From Pseudorhodoferax sp047601025 (GTDB lineage: Bacteria; Pseudomonadota; Gammaproteobacteria; Burkholderiales; Burkholderiaceae_C): 64,000 nt of DNA. Below, in pieces: positions 8,476 through 18,833 of this stretch. Location: positions 1,674,001 through 1,738,000 of the forward strand of contig NZ_JASGJZ010000001.1 of assembly GCF_047601025.1 (NCBI RefSeq), written 5' to 3'. The position numbers were made by a program, and so were the translations under genes. The notes under the pieces are model-generated. The model was not told the DNA's origin. It was given only the letters and a program-made list of their open reading frames with translations, and did no database searches. The number at the start of each line of letters is the position of its first letter. Positions within the stretch are counted from its first letter, which is position 1.

Positions 8476-9222
8476 TCAGCGGCCGCTGAACCGCGGCGCG
8501 CGCTTGCCGGCCCAGGCCGCCAGCCCTTCCTGCAGGTCGGCCGAGGCGGCGGCGCGGGCGATGTCGGCCTCCAGCGCCCGGGCGTCGACCGCGCCGCGCG
8601 CGATGCGGTTCAGGTGCTTCTTCATGCCCAGCAGGGCCAGCGGCGCCATCGCGGCCAGGCGCGCGGTCAGCGCATCGGCCTCGGCCGCCAGCGCCTCGGG
8701 TGCGACCAGGTGCGTCAGGAAGCCGATCGCGCGCATCTCCTCGGCGCCGATGCGCTCGGCCGTCAGGCACAGGCGCTTGGCCTGGTCCAGGCCCAGGCGG
8801 CTGACGTAGCGCTCCATCCCGCGCGCGTAGAAGTGCAGGCCCAGCCGCGCAGCCGGCATGAACAGGTCGATGCCCTGCGCGCCGAGCCGGAAGTCGCAGG
8901 CCAGCGCGAGGTCGGTCGCGCCGCCGTAGACGCCGCCCTGCAGCAGCGCCAGCGTCACCGGGCGCGCCTCCTCCAGCGCGTTGGCCAGCGCCTCGAACGC
9001 GCGCGGCTGGGCCGGGTCGATCCGGCCGATGTCGAAGCCGCTGCAGAAGTAGCGGCCGGTGGAGGCCAGGCGCAGCACCAGCACCTCGGGCCGGGCGTTC
9101 ACGGTGGCGATGTGGCCGGCCAGCACGTCCAGGTCCTGCGGCTCCAGGCGGTTGGCCTGCTCGGGGCGGCGCAGCGTCAGGGTGGCGACGGGGCCGGCGA
9201 TGTCCAGAAGGGGCACGTCCAT
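8476..9222 (-). CDS. enoyl-CoA hydratase/isomerase family protein with altered active site
   Basis: A 248-aa crotonase-fold protein. The oxyanion-hole segments are recognisable (FCSGFDIGRID and LLQGGVYGGATDLALACD). Aligned by eye with rat enoyl-CoA hydratase, the first catalytic Glu (in GGGCELAMMCD) is Asp here (GGATDLALACD). The second (QPEILLG) is Ala (MPAARLG). Ordinary hydratase activity is therefore doubtful; another crotonase reaction such as thioester hydrolysis or isomerisation is possible. It is convergent with mmsA and separated from maeB by a 180-bp divergent gap. Confidence 0.85.
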   Translation of the reverse strand: MDVPLLDIAGPVATLTLRRPEQANRLEPQDLDVLAGHIATVNARPEVLVLRLASTGRYFCSGFDIGRIDPAQPRAFEALANALEEARPVTLALLQGGVYGGATDLALACDFRLGAQGIDLFMPAARLGLHFYARGMERYVSRLGLDQAKRLCLTAERIGAEEMRAIGFLTHLVAPEALAAEADALTARLAAMAPLALLGMKKHLNRIARGAVDARALEADIARAAASADLQEGLAAWAGKRAPRFSGR

Positions 9223-9402
9223 GGGCGGGATGTTCCCACAGGCCGTCGACGCCCCGCAGCCGGCACCTCCTGGGGCCCGGCTGCCTGCACCGCGGGCCCG
9301 TGCATCGCCTCGCGCGCCCGGCCTACAATCGCGCTCCCTTGAAAAGCACCAGCGGGCTCCGCCGAGCGACGAGGCCGGACGCTCGCGCCTGAGGAGACTC
9401 GC

Positions 9403-11739
<2,337 letters not shown>

Positions 11740-11743
11740 AGCA

Positions 11744-11774
11744 GCGGCGCCTGCCACGCCCGGGCAGGCGCCGC
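11744..11774. terminator. 12-bp hairpin after maeB
   Basis: GCGGCGCCTGCC, seven-base loop, GGCAGGCGCCGC: a perfect 12-bp stem starting five bases past the maeB stop. No U-run follows on the plus strand (CCCAAAAT does), so it may act as an mRNA 3'-end stabiliser or a weak terminator. Confidence 0.6.
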
Positions 11775-11798
11775 CCCAAAATACGCGACAGACCCCTT

Positions 11799-11827
11799 GG
11801 CCCATGCCCGTTTTTTGGGCATGGGCC
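11799..11827. terminator. 11-bp hairpin with T6 loop
   Basis: GGCCCATGCCC, loop GTTTTTT, GGGCATGGGCC: a perfect 11-bp stem whose loop is almost all T. It sits between maeB and the secreted RNase gene. It is likely a second terminator element, or part of the RNase leader. Confidence 0.5.
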
Positions 11828-11930
11828 TTGCCTTTCCGGACCCCTTGGGGCACACTAGCGCGCTTTGATCCGGGGGTTAACCCGGAGTCCGCGCAACACA
11901 CCCGCGGGCCTGCGCGCCAAGCCCATTCCC

Positions 11931-12356
11931 ATGTCGCCCACCACCCAATACCTTTCCGGCAGATCCCTGCTGGCCGGCCTCTCGCGGGGCGTGGTGCGGA
12001 GCATGGCGGCGCTGGCGCTGCTGGCGGGCAACCTGCCGGCGGCACAGGCCCGGCAGTCCACGGACGCGGCGGCCATCGCGCTGGCGGAACTGCCGGCCGA
12101 CGGCCGCACCGCCTATGCGCGCATCCTGCGGGGCGGCCCGTTTCCGTTCGAGAAGGACGGCGTGGTGTTCTTCAACCGCGAGCGCCTGCTGCCGCCGATG
12201 CAGCGCGGCTACTACCGCGAGTACACCGTGGCGCGGACCGGCGCCCGCAGCCGCGGCGCCCGGCGCATCGTCTGCGGCGGCCTGCAGCCCACGGCGCCGG
12301 ACGGTTGCTACTACACCAGCGACCACTACGCCAGTTTTCGGAAGATCGCCCCGTAA
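11931..12356 (+). CDS. secreted barnase/RNase Sa-type guanyl-specific ribonuclease
   Basis: A 141-aa protein with a signal-like N-terminus (SMAALALLAGNLPAAQA) and a C-terminal N1/T1-type ribonuclease domain (about residues 55-141). The fold is marked by ILRGGPFPFEKDGVVFFNRE, then GYYREYTVARTG (catalytic Glu, with Arg nearby), RRIVCGG, and CYYTSDHYASFRKI (catalytic His). It would cleave RNA 3' of guanosine, probably outside the cytoplasm. The gene is followed within 41 bp by a barstar-type inhibitor that would protect the producer. Start 11931 was chosen because the signal peptide begins there; a longer in-frame start at 11865 has no export features. Confidence 0.88.
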   Translation: MSPTTQYLSGRSLLAGLSRGVVRSMAALALLAGNLPAAQARQSTDAAAIALAELPADGRTAYARILRGGPFPFEKDGVVFFNRERLLPPMQRGYYREYTVARTGARSRGARRIVCGGLQPTAPDGCYYTSDHYASFRKIAP

Positions 12357-12397
12357 GGGCGGCGGTGCATTTGTTTTTGTGAGACCGAGGTATCTTG

Positions 12398-12820
12398 ATG
12401 ACCAACGTTAATGCGGAGCCGGATACGCCGCTCCGTACGGTGCGAACCAACATCGTCCAGTCGATCCGGGCGTTCCGCGTGCACGACCTGCAGGAAGCCG
12501 CCAAGGCCATGGGCCACCACTTCCTGTACGCCAACCTGGCCAATGCGCAAAGCAAGCAGGACGTGCTGGACCTGATCGCGCAGCAGTTCACGTTCCCGAC
12601 GCATTTCGGCAAGAACTTCGACGCGCTGTACGACTGCATGACGGACCCGCTGCACAAGTCGGGCCCGCAGCCCGGCTTCATCGTCGTGCTGGAGCAGATC
12701 CCGGCCAACGCGAAGTTCGACAAGGAAGCGCGCGAGCAGCTGCTGGACATCTTCCGCGACGCGGCGGACTACTGGGGCGACCGGAAAATACCGTTCCGCT
12801 GTTTCTATTCTTTTCTGTAG
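12398..12820 (+). CDS. barstar-family ribonuclease inhibitor
   Basis: A 140-aa protein without signal peptide. The barstar core is at about residues 45-135: SKQDVLDLIAQQFTFPTHFGKNFDALYDCMTD (helix 2 and the acidic patch that plugs the barnase active site) and GFIVVLEQIPANAKFD. It stays in the cytoplasm and should neutralise the preceding RNase before export. The ATG at 12398 is preceded by CGAGG; a TTG lies directly before it. The N-terminal 40 residues are longer than in Bacillus barstar, as is common in betaproteobacterial homologues. Confidence 0.88.
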   Translation: MTNVNAEPDTPLRTVRTNIVQSIRAFRVHDLQEAAKAMGHHFLYANLANAQSKQDVLDLIAQQFTFPTHFGKNFDALYDCMTDPLHKSGPQPGFIVVLEQIPANAKFDKEAREQLLDIFRDAADYWGDRKIPFRCFYSFL

Positions 12821-12853
12821 CCCGTTCCGCACACACCAGCCAAGCGGAACGGG
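12821..12853. terminator. perfect 10-bp inverted repeat directly after barstar stop
   Basis: CCCGTTCCGC at 12821-12830 and GCGGAACGGG at 12844-12853 with a 13-base loop. It begins on the first base after the stop codon. No U-tract follows, so it may be a mRNA-stabilising hairpin rather than a classical terminator. Confidence 0.45.
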
Positions 12854-12876
12854 CGAACGAGGCTCAGGGCGATGCC

Positions 12877-13005
12877 GTGTCGGGCATCGACATCACGACG
12901 GACACGGGCGAGAAGATGCCGACCGACAAGTTGGTCGACGTGTCGCCGCTGGCGCTGCGCATGAGCAGCCCCTTCAACGCCGGCTACTGGCTCACGGCCG
13001 CCTGA
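12877..13005 (+). other. possible short ORF or gene remnant after barstar
   Basis: An open frame of 42 codons from a GTG, ending SPFNAGYWLTAA at TGA 13003-13005. The peptide (GIDITTDTGEKMPTDK, then LVDVSPLALRMSS) looks like real coding sequence, and the frame stays open upstream to the barstar stop, but it has no convincing start or ribosome site. It may be the 3' relic of a longer gene. It ends before a terminator-like hairpin. Confidence 0.25.
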
Positions 13006-13032
13006 ACGGCCCGCCCGGCGCTGCGCCCGACG

Positions 13033-13058
13033 ACGCCCGTCCCGCGACGGGCGTTTCT
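13033..13058. terminator. intrinsic terminator between barstar region and rsmA
   Basis: ACGCCCGTC, loop CCGC, GACGGGCGT: a perfect 9-bp stem followed on the plus strand by TTTCT. It serves plus-strand transcripts and can also act as the stem after the convergent rsmA stop at 13058. Confidence 0.6.
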
Positions 13059-13816
13059 CATGGCACCAGCGCCTGCGCCAGCGCCACGTATTCGGCCACC
13101 GGCACCTCCTCGGCCCGGCGCTGCAGGTCGAAGCCGCCCTGGAAGCCGCGCGCGTCCAGCCAGCGGCCCAGGCCGTGGCGCAGCAGCTTGCGGCGCTGGC
13201 CGAAGGCGGCCTGCACCAGCTCGCCCAGCAGGGCGGCATCGAGCGCCGGCGGCGCGGCCAGCGGCTCCATGCGCACGACGGCGCTGTCCACCCGCGGCGG
13301 CGGATCGAAGCTGGCGGGCGGCACGAACAGCACGTTCTCCATCGCATAGCGCCACTGCAGCATCACGCTCAGGCGGCCGTACGCCGCCGTGGCCGGCGCG
13401 GCGACCATGCGGTCGACGACCTCCTTCTGCAGCATGAAGTGCTGGTCCTGCACCACGTCCACCTGCTCCAGCAGGCGGAACAGGATGGGCGTGGAGATGT
13501 TGTAGGGCAGGTTGCCAACCACGCGCAGCCGCCGGCCCGGCGGCGCCAGCGCGCGGAAATCGACCTTCAGCACGTCGGCCTCGACCACCGTGAGCTGCGG
13601 ATGGCCGCGCAGCCGCGCGGCCAGGTCGCGGTCCAGCTCGACGACCGTCAGCCGGCCCAGGCGCTCGACCAGCGGCTGCGTCAGCGCGGCCAGGCCGGGG
13701 CCGATCTCCACCATCGGCTCGCCCGGCTGCGGCGCGATCGCGCGGACGATGGCGTCGACCACGCCGGGATCGGACAGGAAGTGCTGGCCGAAGCGCTTGC
13801 GCGCGACGTGCTTCAT
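13058..13816 (-). CDS. rsmA: 16S rRNA (adenine1518-N6/adenine1519-N6)-dimethyltransferase
   Basis: A 252-aa KsgA/RsmA methyltransferase that dimethylates two adjacent adenines in helix 45 of 16S rRNA during 30S maturation. It starts ARKRFGQHFLSD, the family hallmark, and has the SAM-binding VEIGPGLAALT and the catalytic NLPYNIS motif. Its ATG overlaps the surA stop (ATGA), so it is translationally coupled to surA and lptD, an order conserved in many proteobacteria. Confidence 0.96.
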   Translation of the reverse strand: MKHVARKRFGQHFLSDPGVVDAIVRAIAPQPGEPMVEIGPGLAALTQPLVERLGRLTVVELDRDLAARLRGHPQLTVVEADVLKVDFRALAPPGRRLRVVGNLPYNISTPILFRLLEQVDVVQDQHFMLQKEVVDRMVAAPATAAYGRLSVMLQWRYAMENVLFVPPASFDPPPRVDSAVVRMEPLAAPPALDAALLGELVQAAFGQRRKLLRHGLGRWLDARGFQGGFDLQRRAEEVPVAEYVALAQALVP

Positions 13817-15174
13817 TGCGGCGGTTCGCGGAACTCGACGTAGGCGTTGGCGCGCAGTTCCTGCAGCCAGGCGCGGTAGGCCTCTTCCATCTTGCGCTCG
13901 CGCACCATGGCGCGCGCGACCTCGCGCTGCTCGCGCGGGTTGAGCCGGTACTGCCGGCGCTCGAGCAGCTGGATCAGGTGCACGCCGAAGCGCGAGACGA
14001 TGGGCTCGGAGATCTCGCCGGGGCGCAACGCCTCCAGCACCTCCTCGAACTCGGGCACGAACTGGCCGGGATTGGACCAGCCCAGGTCGCCGCCCTCGGC
14101 CGCGCTGCCGTCCTGCGAGCTGGCGCGCGCCATCGCGGCGAAGTCGGCCTGGCCGGCCTCGATCCGGCGCTTGATCGCGGCCAGCCGCTCGCGCGCCTGG
14201 GCCTCGGTCAGCTGCGGGCTCACGCGCAGCAGGATGTGGCGCGCATGCTGCTGGGTGACGGTCTGCAGCGCGCCGCCGGCCTGGCGCTTCTCGACCACCT
14301 TGAGCACGTGGAAGCCGGCGCCGGAGCGGACCGGGGCGCTGACGCCGCCGGCCGGCAGCTGGGCCGTGGCCTGCAGGAACAGCTCGGGATAGCGGTCCGG
14401 GCTGCGCAGGCCCATCTCGCCGCCGCTGGCGGCGGCATCGGGCGCATCGGAGAAGGCCCGCGCCAGCGCCGCGAAATCCTCGCCGGCGCGGGCACGGCGC
14501 TCGACCTCCTGCGCGCGCGCCTCGCGCTCGGCCACCTGCTGCGGCGAGGCGCCCTCGGGCACGGCCACCAGCACCTGGGCCAGGTTGATCTCGCTGGGCT
14601 GGGCGGCCGGCGCGGTGCTGGCCCGCTCGCGCAGGTATTGCTCGACCTCGGCGTCGGTCACGCTGACGCGCGACTGCAGCTCGCGCTCGCGCAGGCGCGA
14701 GATCATGATCTGGTTGCGGATCTCGTCGCGGAACTGCGCCGGGCTGAGGCCGTCCTGCGCCAGCCGGCGGTGCAGCTCGGGCACGTCGATGCCGTTCTGC
14801 CGCGCCACGTTCTGCTCGCCCAGGTTCACCGCGGCGTCGTCCACCTTGATGCCCTGCTCGCGCGCCTGCTGCAGCTGGGCGTGCTCGATGACCAGACTCT
14901 CCAGCACCTGGCGCACCAGCTCGGCGTGCGGCGGCGCCTGCACGCCCTGCTGGCGCAGCTGCTGCACGGCGCGCACCAGGCGGCGCTGCACGTCCTGGTT
15001 GGTGATGGGCTCGGAGTTGACGACGGCCACGATGTAGTCCGACGGCTGCGGCGCGCCGGCGGCCGCCGGCTGCGCCAGGGCGGCGGCCGGCACCGCGCAC
15101 CAGCCGGCCAGCGCCAGCGCCATGGCGGACAGAACGGAAGCGGCCCGGGGGCCGGGGTGCGGGAACTCGGACAT
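13813..15174 (-). CDS. surA: periplasmic chaperone / peptidyl-prolyl isomerase SurA
   Basis: A 453-aa periplasmic folding factor for outer-membrane proteins. The signal peptide is SVLSAMALALAGWCAVPAAALAQ. The N-terminal SurA chaperone domain starts at DYIVAVVNSEPITNQDVQRR. Two parvulin domains follow at roughly residues 185-295 and 305-405; the second carries HILLRVSPQLT and DLGWSNPGQFVPEFE. Both ends overlap neighbours by ATGA: lptD upstream and rsmA downstream. LptD is one of the best-known SurA clients, so co-expression makes sense. Confidence 0.95.
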   Translation of the reverse strand: MSEFPHPGPRAASVLSAMALALAGWCAVPAAALAQPAAAGAPQPSDYIVAVVNSEPITNQDVQRRLVRAVQQLRQQGVQAPPHAELVRQVLESLVIEHAQLQQAREQGIKVDDAAVNLGEQNVARQNGIDVPELHRRLAQDGLSPAQFRDEIRNQIMISRLRERELQSRVSVTDAEVEQYLRERASTAPAAQPSEINLAQVLVAVPEGASPQQVAEREARAQEVERRARAGEDFAALARAFSDAPDAAASGGEMGLRSPDRYPELFLQATAQLPAGGVSAPVRSGAGFHVLKVVEKRQAGGALQTVTQQHARHILLRVSPQLTEAQARERLAAIKRRIEAGQADFAAMARASSQDGSAAEGGDLGWSNPGQFVPEFEEVLEALRPGEISEPIVSRFGVHLIQLLERRQYRLNPREQREVARAMVRERKMEEAYRAWLQELRANAYVEFREPPQ

Positions 15175-17615
15175 CAGTCGTAGGAGCCGAAGCGGCTCGA
15201 AGTGGTGACCTGCTCGCGCAGGAACTGGTAGCGGGGAATGCTGTCGCGCAGCGTGCGCAACGGACTGGAGCCCAGCCGGGCCAGGCCGATGAACTCGATC
15301 TGGAACATGAACTTGGTGTTGGCCGAGGCATCGGAGCGCTGCACGCGCTGCACGACGAAGCGGCCGATCCAGCAGCCGCCGTCGTATTCCATGCCCATGA
15401 TGGAGTCCACGAACTTGCGGTCCTCCAGGCTGTAGATCAGCCGGCCCACGCTGTACCAGCGGCCCGGCCCCTGGCCCAGCCCGGCGCCGAGGTCCTTGCC
15501 GCGGTCGCCCCACAGGTCGTTCAGCGGCCACTGCCAGCCCAGGTCGATCTGCTCGCTCTGCGGCAGCCCGCTGCTGGCGCGCTGCATGCGGTAGGCCGCG
15601 CTGACCACGCGGTAGTTGCCGGGACTGTAGCGCCCGCCCAGCGTGAAGCGTTCGGAGCGCTGCGTCTTCGGGTTGTACTGGACCATGGTGTCGGTCGACC
15701 AGGTCGGCGCCCAGTTGACCGAGGCGCCGGCCAGGAAGTCGCTGACGCGGTCGTCCACGACCGCGCCGCCGGGCAGGAACACCCGCTGGTCCTTGAAGCG
15801 CAGCCGCTGCGCCACCCCGAAGCGCGCGACCTCGCCGCCGGTGTCCGGCTCCAGCAGGCGCGTGGTGACGCCCAGCGTCAGCACGTTGCTGTCGGAGATG
15901 CGGTCGTTGCCGACGTAGGCGTTCTCGCTGTAGATGCTCGCGAAATTGAAGTCGGTCGTGCTCGAGTCGTAGTTCGGCAGGTAGTTCTGGTCGCGGTACG
16001 GCGTGTTGACGTAGAACGCGCGCGGCTCCAGCGTCTGGCGCCAGGCGCGGCCGAAGAGGTTCGCGTCGCGCTCGAAGATCAGGCCGCTGTCCAGGCTGAA
16101 GGTCGGCACCGTGCGGCTGGCGCTGGTGCGGCCGCCGGCCAGCGGCGCGTCGAACGTGTAGTGCGCGGCGTGCAGCTGCAGCTTGGGCGTGACGAACCAG
16201 CCCGGGCGCACCCAGGGCCGGCTGATCTGGCCCAGCAGGTAGCTGCGCTTGGCGTTGGGCTGCAGCGTCAGGCTGCGGTCGGCCGAGAACTGCGTGTAGT
16301 CGGCATCGACCGAGAAGTCGAAGCCACCCACGTCGTAGCGGGCATAGCGGCCGGTGAGCTGCGGCAGCCGGTCGTACGGCGGCACGATCGGCGCGCTGAG
16401 GTCCTGCAGCGTCTGGTACTTCAGCGCCCGCAGGTTGGCCGAGAAGTCGCCCCGTGCCCAGCTCAGGTTGGCATCGGTGGTGCGCAGGCGCTCGGTCAGC
16501 TCGGTGGTGGACTTGGTGAAGTCGCGCCAGTAGTTGTTGTCGCTGACGCGGTTGGCGTTCAGCGAGAAGCCGAGGTTGCCCAGGACCGGCAGGCCGGTGG
16601 AGATCACGCCGACGTGCTTGGCCTCGTAGGACCAGCGCTGGCGGTCGCGCAGCCGGTCGTCGGGCATGTAGTCCAGACGCACCTGCCCCTGGTACGTCGG
16701 CTCCAGGTAGCGGAACTCGCCGCCCAGCAGCACGCCGCGCTTGCTCATGACCGTGGGGTACAGCGTGGCATCGCGGTTGGGCGCGATGTTCCAGTAGTAG
16801 GGCAGCGTCAGCTCCAGGCCGGCCAGGTTGTCCAGCGCCACGGTCGGCGGCAGGAAGCCGGACTTGCGCCGCTCGCTCAGCGGGAAGCTGAAGCTGGGCA
16901 GCGCCAGGATCGGCACGTCCTTGAAGCGCAGCACGCCGCCCCGGGCGCGGCCGACGTCCTCCTCGCTGTCGACGTTCAGCGTGGTGGCCGTCAGCACCCA
17001 GTCGGGCAGCCAGCTCGGGCCGGGCTGGCGCCGGCAGGTGGTGTAGCTCGCGTCGTGCAGCACCGAGCGCTGCTCGTCCAGGAAGTCCACGCGGCTGGCC
17101 TGGCCATGGGCGCCGGCGCGCAGCAGCTGGTAGCGCGGGCTCTGGAAGAAACCCTCGAAGGCGTCGAGCTTGAGTTCCAGCGCCGGGCCTTCGTAGACGT
17201 TGCCGGCGCGGTTGATGCGCACGTTGCCGGTGCCCTTGGCCAGGTCCGTGGCCTGGTCGTACTCCAGCCGGTCGGCCTGGATCACGGTGTCGCCGCGGCG
17301 GATCATCGCGTCGCCCTCGAGCACCGTCTCCAGGTCGGGCCGGCCGGAGCTGCGCTGGCCGGAGAAGAAGGTGGGCAGTTGCCCGCGCAGTTCGCGCGGC
17401 AGGTTTTCCTGCAGCATCTCGCTGGGCCGCAGCGCCAGCGGCTCGGCGGCCGCGCCCGCCTGCGCCCGCCCGTCGGCGGCGCCCAGCGCCAGGACCAGGG
17501 CGGCGCAGGCGCCGGCCACCTCGCGCAGCGCAGGACGGCGGGCCGCGGGGCCCGGGCCCGGCGGCGCAAGAAAATTCGCGGGAGGCATCGAAGGGATCAG
17601 GGACGGTCCGGACAT
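15174..17615 (-). CDS. lptD: LPS-assembly outer-membrane protein LptD
   Basis: An 813-aa outer-membrane barrel that inserts lipopolysaccharide into the outer leaflet with LptE. After a signal segment (ACAALVLALGAADGRAQA) comes the OstA/LptA-like domain (EGDAMIRRGDTVIQADRLEYD). The barrel follows, ending in many aromatic beta strands (FMFQIEFIGLARLGSSP). In the mature part only two cysteines stand out, in ASYTTCRRQPG and DGGCWIGRF, against four in E. coli LptD, which forms two non-consecutive disulfides. The start is uncertain: 17615 or 17588, neither with a clear ribosome site. It is first in the lptD-surA-rsmA operon and divergent from amgK. Confidence 0.95.
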   Translation of the reverse strand: MSGPSLIPSMPPANFLAPPGPGPAARRPALREVAGACAALVLALGAADGRAQAGAAAEPLALRPSEMLQENLPRELRGQLPTFFSGQRSSGRPDLETVLEGDAMIRRGDTVIQADRLEYDQATDLAKGTGNVRINRAGNVYEGPALELKLDAFEGFFQSPRYQLLRAGAHGQASRVDFLDEQRSVLHDASYTTCRRQPGPSWLPDWVLTATTLNVDSEEDVGRARGGVLRFKDVPILALPSFSFPLSERRKSGFLPPTVALDNLAGLELTLPYYWNIAPNRDATLYPTVMSKRGVLLGGEFRYLEPTYQGQVRLDYMPDDRLRDRQRWSYEAKHVGVISTGLPVLGNLGFSLNANRVSDNNYWRDFTKSTTELTERLRTTDANLSWARGDFSANLRALKYQTLQDLSAPIVPPYDRLPQLTGRYARYDVGGFDFSVDADYTQFSADRSLTLQPNAKRSYLLGQISRPWVRPGWFVTPKLQLHAAHYTFDAPLAGGRTSASRTVPTFSLDSGLIFERDANLFGRAWRQTLEPRAFYVNTPYRDQNYLPNYDSSTTDFNFASIYSENAYVGNDRISDSNVLTLGVTTRLLEPDTGGEVARFGVAQRLRFKDQRVFLPGGAVVDDRVSDFLAGASVNWAPTWSTDTMVQYNPKTQRSERFTLGGRYSPGNYRVVSAAYRMQRASSGLPQSEQIDLGWQWPLNDLWGDRGKDLGAGLGQGPGRWYSVGRLIYSLEDRKFVDSIMGMEYDGGCWIGRFVVQRVQRSDASANTKFMFQIEFIGLARLGSSPLRTLRDSIPRYQFLREQVTTSSRFGSYD

Positions 17616-17713
17616 CCGGGAGCGCGGTCAACGGTCGGGTCGGTGGCACGGCCGCGCGGCGGCCTCGTACCCCAGGGCTCGCCGGCAACCCGGCTTCGTA
17701 GAATCAATTATCC

Positions 17714-18823
17714 ATGAGCCCGCATCCCGCCCCCGCCACCCGCCCCGCACGCCCCGTGGCCTGGGCCGACCCCGAGCGCGAGGCCGCCTTCGGCCGCTGG
17801 CTCGCCGCCGTCGCGCCGCGCCACGGGCTGCAGCCCGACAGCCTGCGCCTGGCCTCGGCCGACGCGAGCTTCCGCCGCTACCTGCGCATCGCCACCGCCG
17901 GCGGCGGCACCCGCATCGTCATGGACGCGCCGCCCGACAAGGAGAACAGCGAGCCCTTCGTGCGCATCGCCGCGCTGATGCGCACCGCCGGGCTGGTCGT
18001 GCCCGAGGTGTTGGAATGGCAGCGCGAGGACGGCTTCCTGCTGCTGACCGACCTGGGCACGCAGACCATGATGCAGGGCATGGACCCCACCCGGCCCGAG
18101 CCCAACGCGGCCCGCTACGGGCAGGCCATCGACGCGCTGGTCGCCTGGCAGCTGGCCTCGCGCCCCGGGGTGCTGCCGCCCTACGACCGCGCCGTGCTGG
18201 AGCGCGAGCTGGCGCTGTTCCCGGACTGGTACCTGGCGCGCCACCGCGGCGTGCGGCTCACCGATGCGCAGCGCGCCACGCTGGACCAGGCCTTCGCCGC
18301 CATCGTCGCCGAGAACCTGGCCGCGCCCGCCGTCTACGTGCACCGCGACTTCATGCCGCGCAACCTGATGCTGCTGCCGGACGACGCCACGCGCCTGGGG
18401 GTGCTGGACTTCCAGGACGCGCTGTACGGCCCGGTCACCTACGACATCGCCAGCCTGATGCGCGACGCCTTCCTGAGCTGGGACGAGGACTTCGTGCTCG
18501 ACGTCACCGTGCGCTACTGGCAGCAGGCCCGCAAGGCCGGGCTGCTGGGTGCCGCCAGCGCGCACGGCTGGGGCGAGGACTTCGGCGACTTCTACCGCGC
18601 CGTCGAATGGATGGGCCTGCAGCGGCACCTGAAGGTGGCCGGCATCTTCGCGCGGCTGACGCTGCGCGACGGCAAGCCGCGCTACCTGGAAGACACGCCG
18701 CGCTTCATCGCCTACATCCGCTCCACGGCCGGCCGCTACTGCGAGCTGGCGCCGCTGCTGCGCCTCGTGGACCAGATCGAGGGCACGCAGCCCGTCACCG
18801 GCTACGCCTACGGGCGGATGTGA
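17714..18823 (+). CDS. amgK: AmgK-like anomeric MurNAc/GlcNAc kinase (APH fold)
   Basis: A 369-aa aminoglycoside-phosphotransferase-fold kinase. The catalytic loop is YVHRDFMPRNLML and the metal-binding motif LGVLDFQDALYGPVTYDIASLM. Divergence from lptD is the known setting of amgK, which phosphorylates N-acetylmuramate at the anomeric position for the MurU bypass of peptidoglycan recycling. The usual partner murU is not next to it; rsmE follows 10 bp after the stop. Family assignment is firm, the exact substrate is by context. Confidence 0.8.
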   Translation: MSPHPAPATRPARPVAWADPEREAAFGRWLAAVAPRHGLQPDSLRLASADASFRRYLRIATAGGGTRIVMDAPPDKENSEPFVRIAALMRTAGLVVPEVLEWQREDGFLLLTDLGTQTMMQGMDPTRPEPNAARYGQAIDALVAWQLASRPGVLPPYDRAVLERELALFPDWYLARHRGVRLTDAQRATLDQAFAAIVAENLAAPAVYVHRDFMPRNLMLLPDDATRLGVLDFQDALYGPVTYDIASLMRDAFLSWDEDFVLDVTVRYWQQARKAGLLGAASAHGWGEDFGDFYRAVEWMGLQRHLKVAGIFARLTLRDGKPRYLEDTPRFIAYIRSTAGRYCELAPLLRLVDQIEGTQPVTGYAYGRM

Positions 18824-18833
18824 GCCAGGGCAC

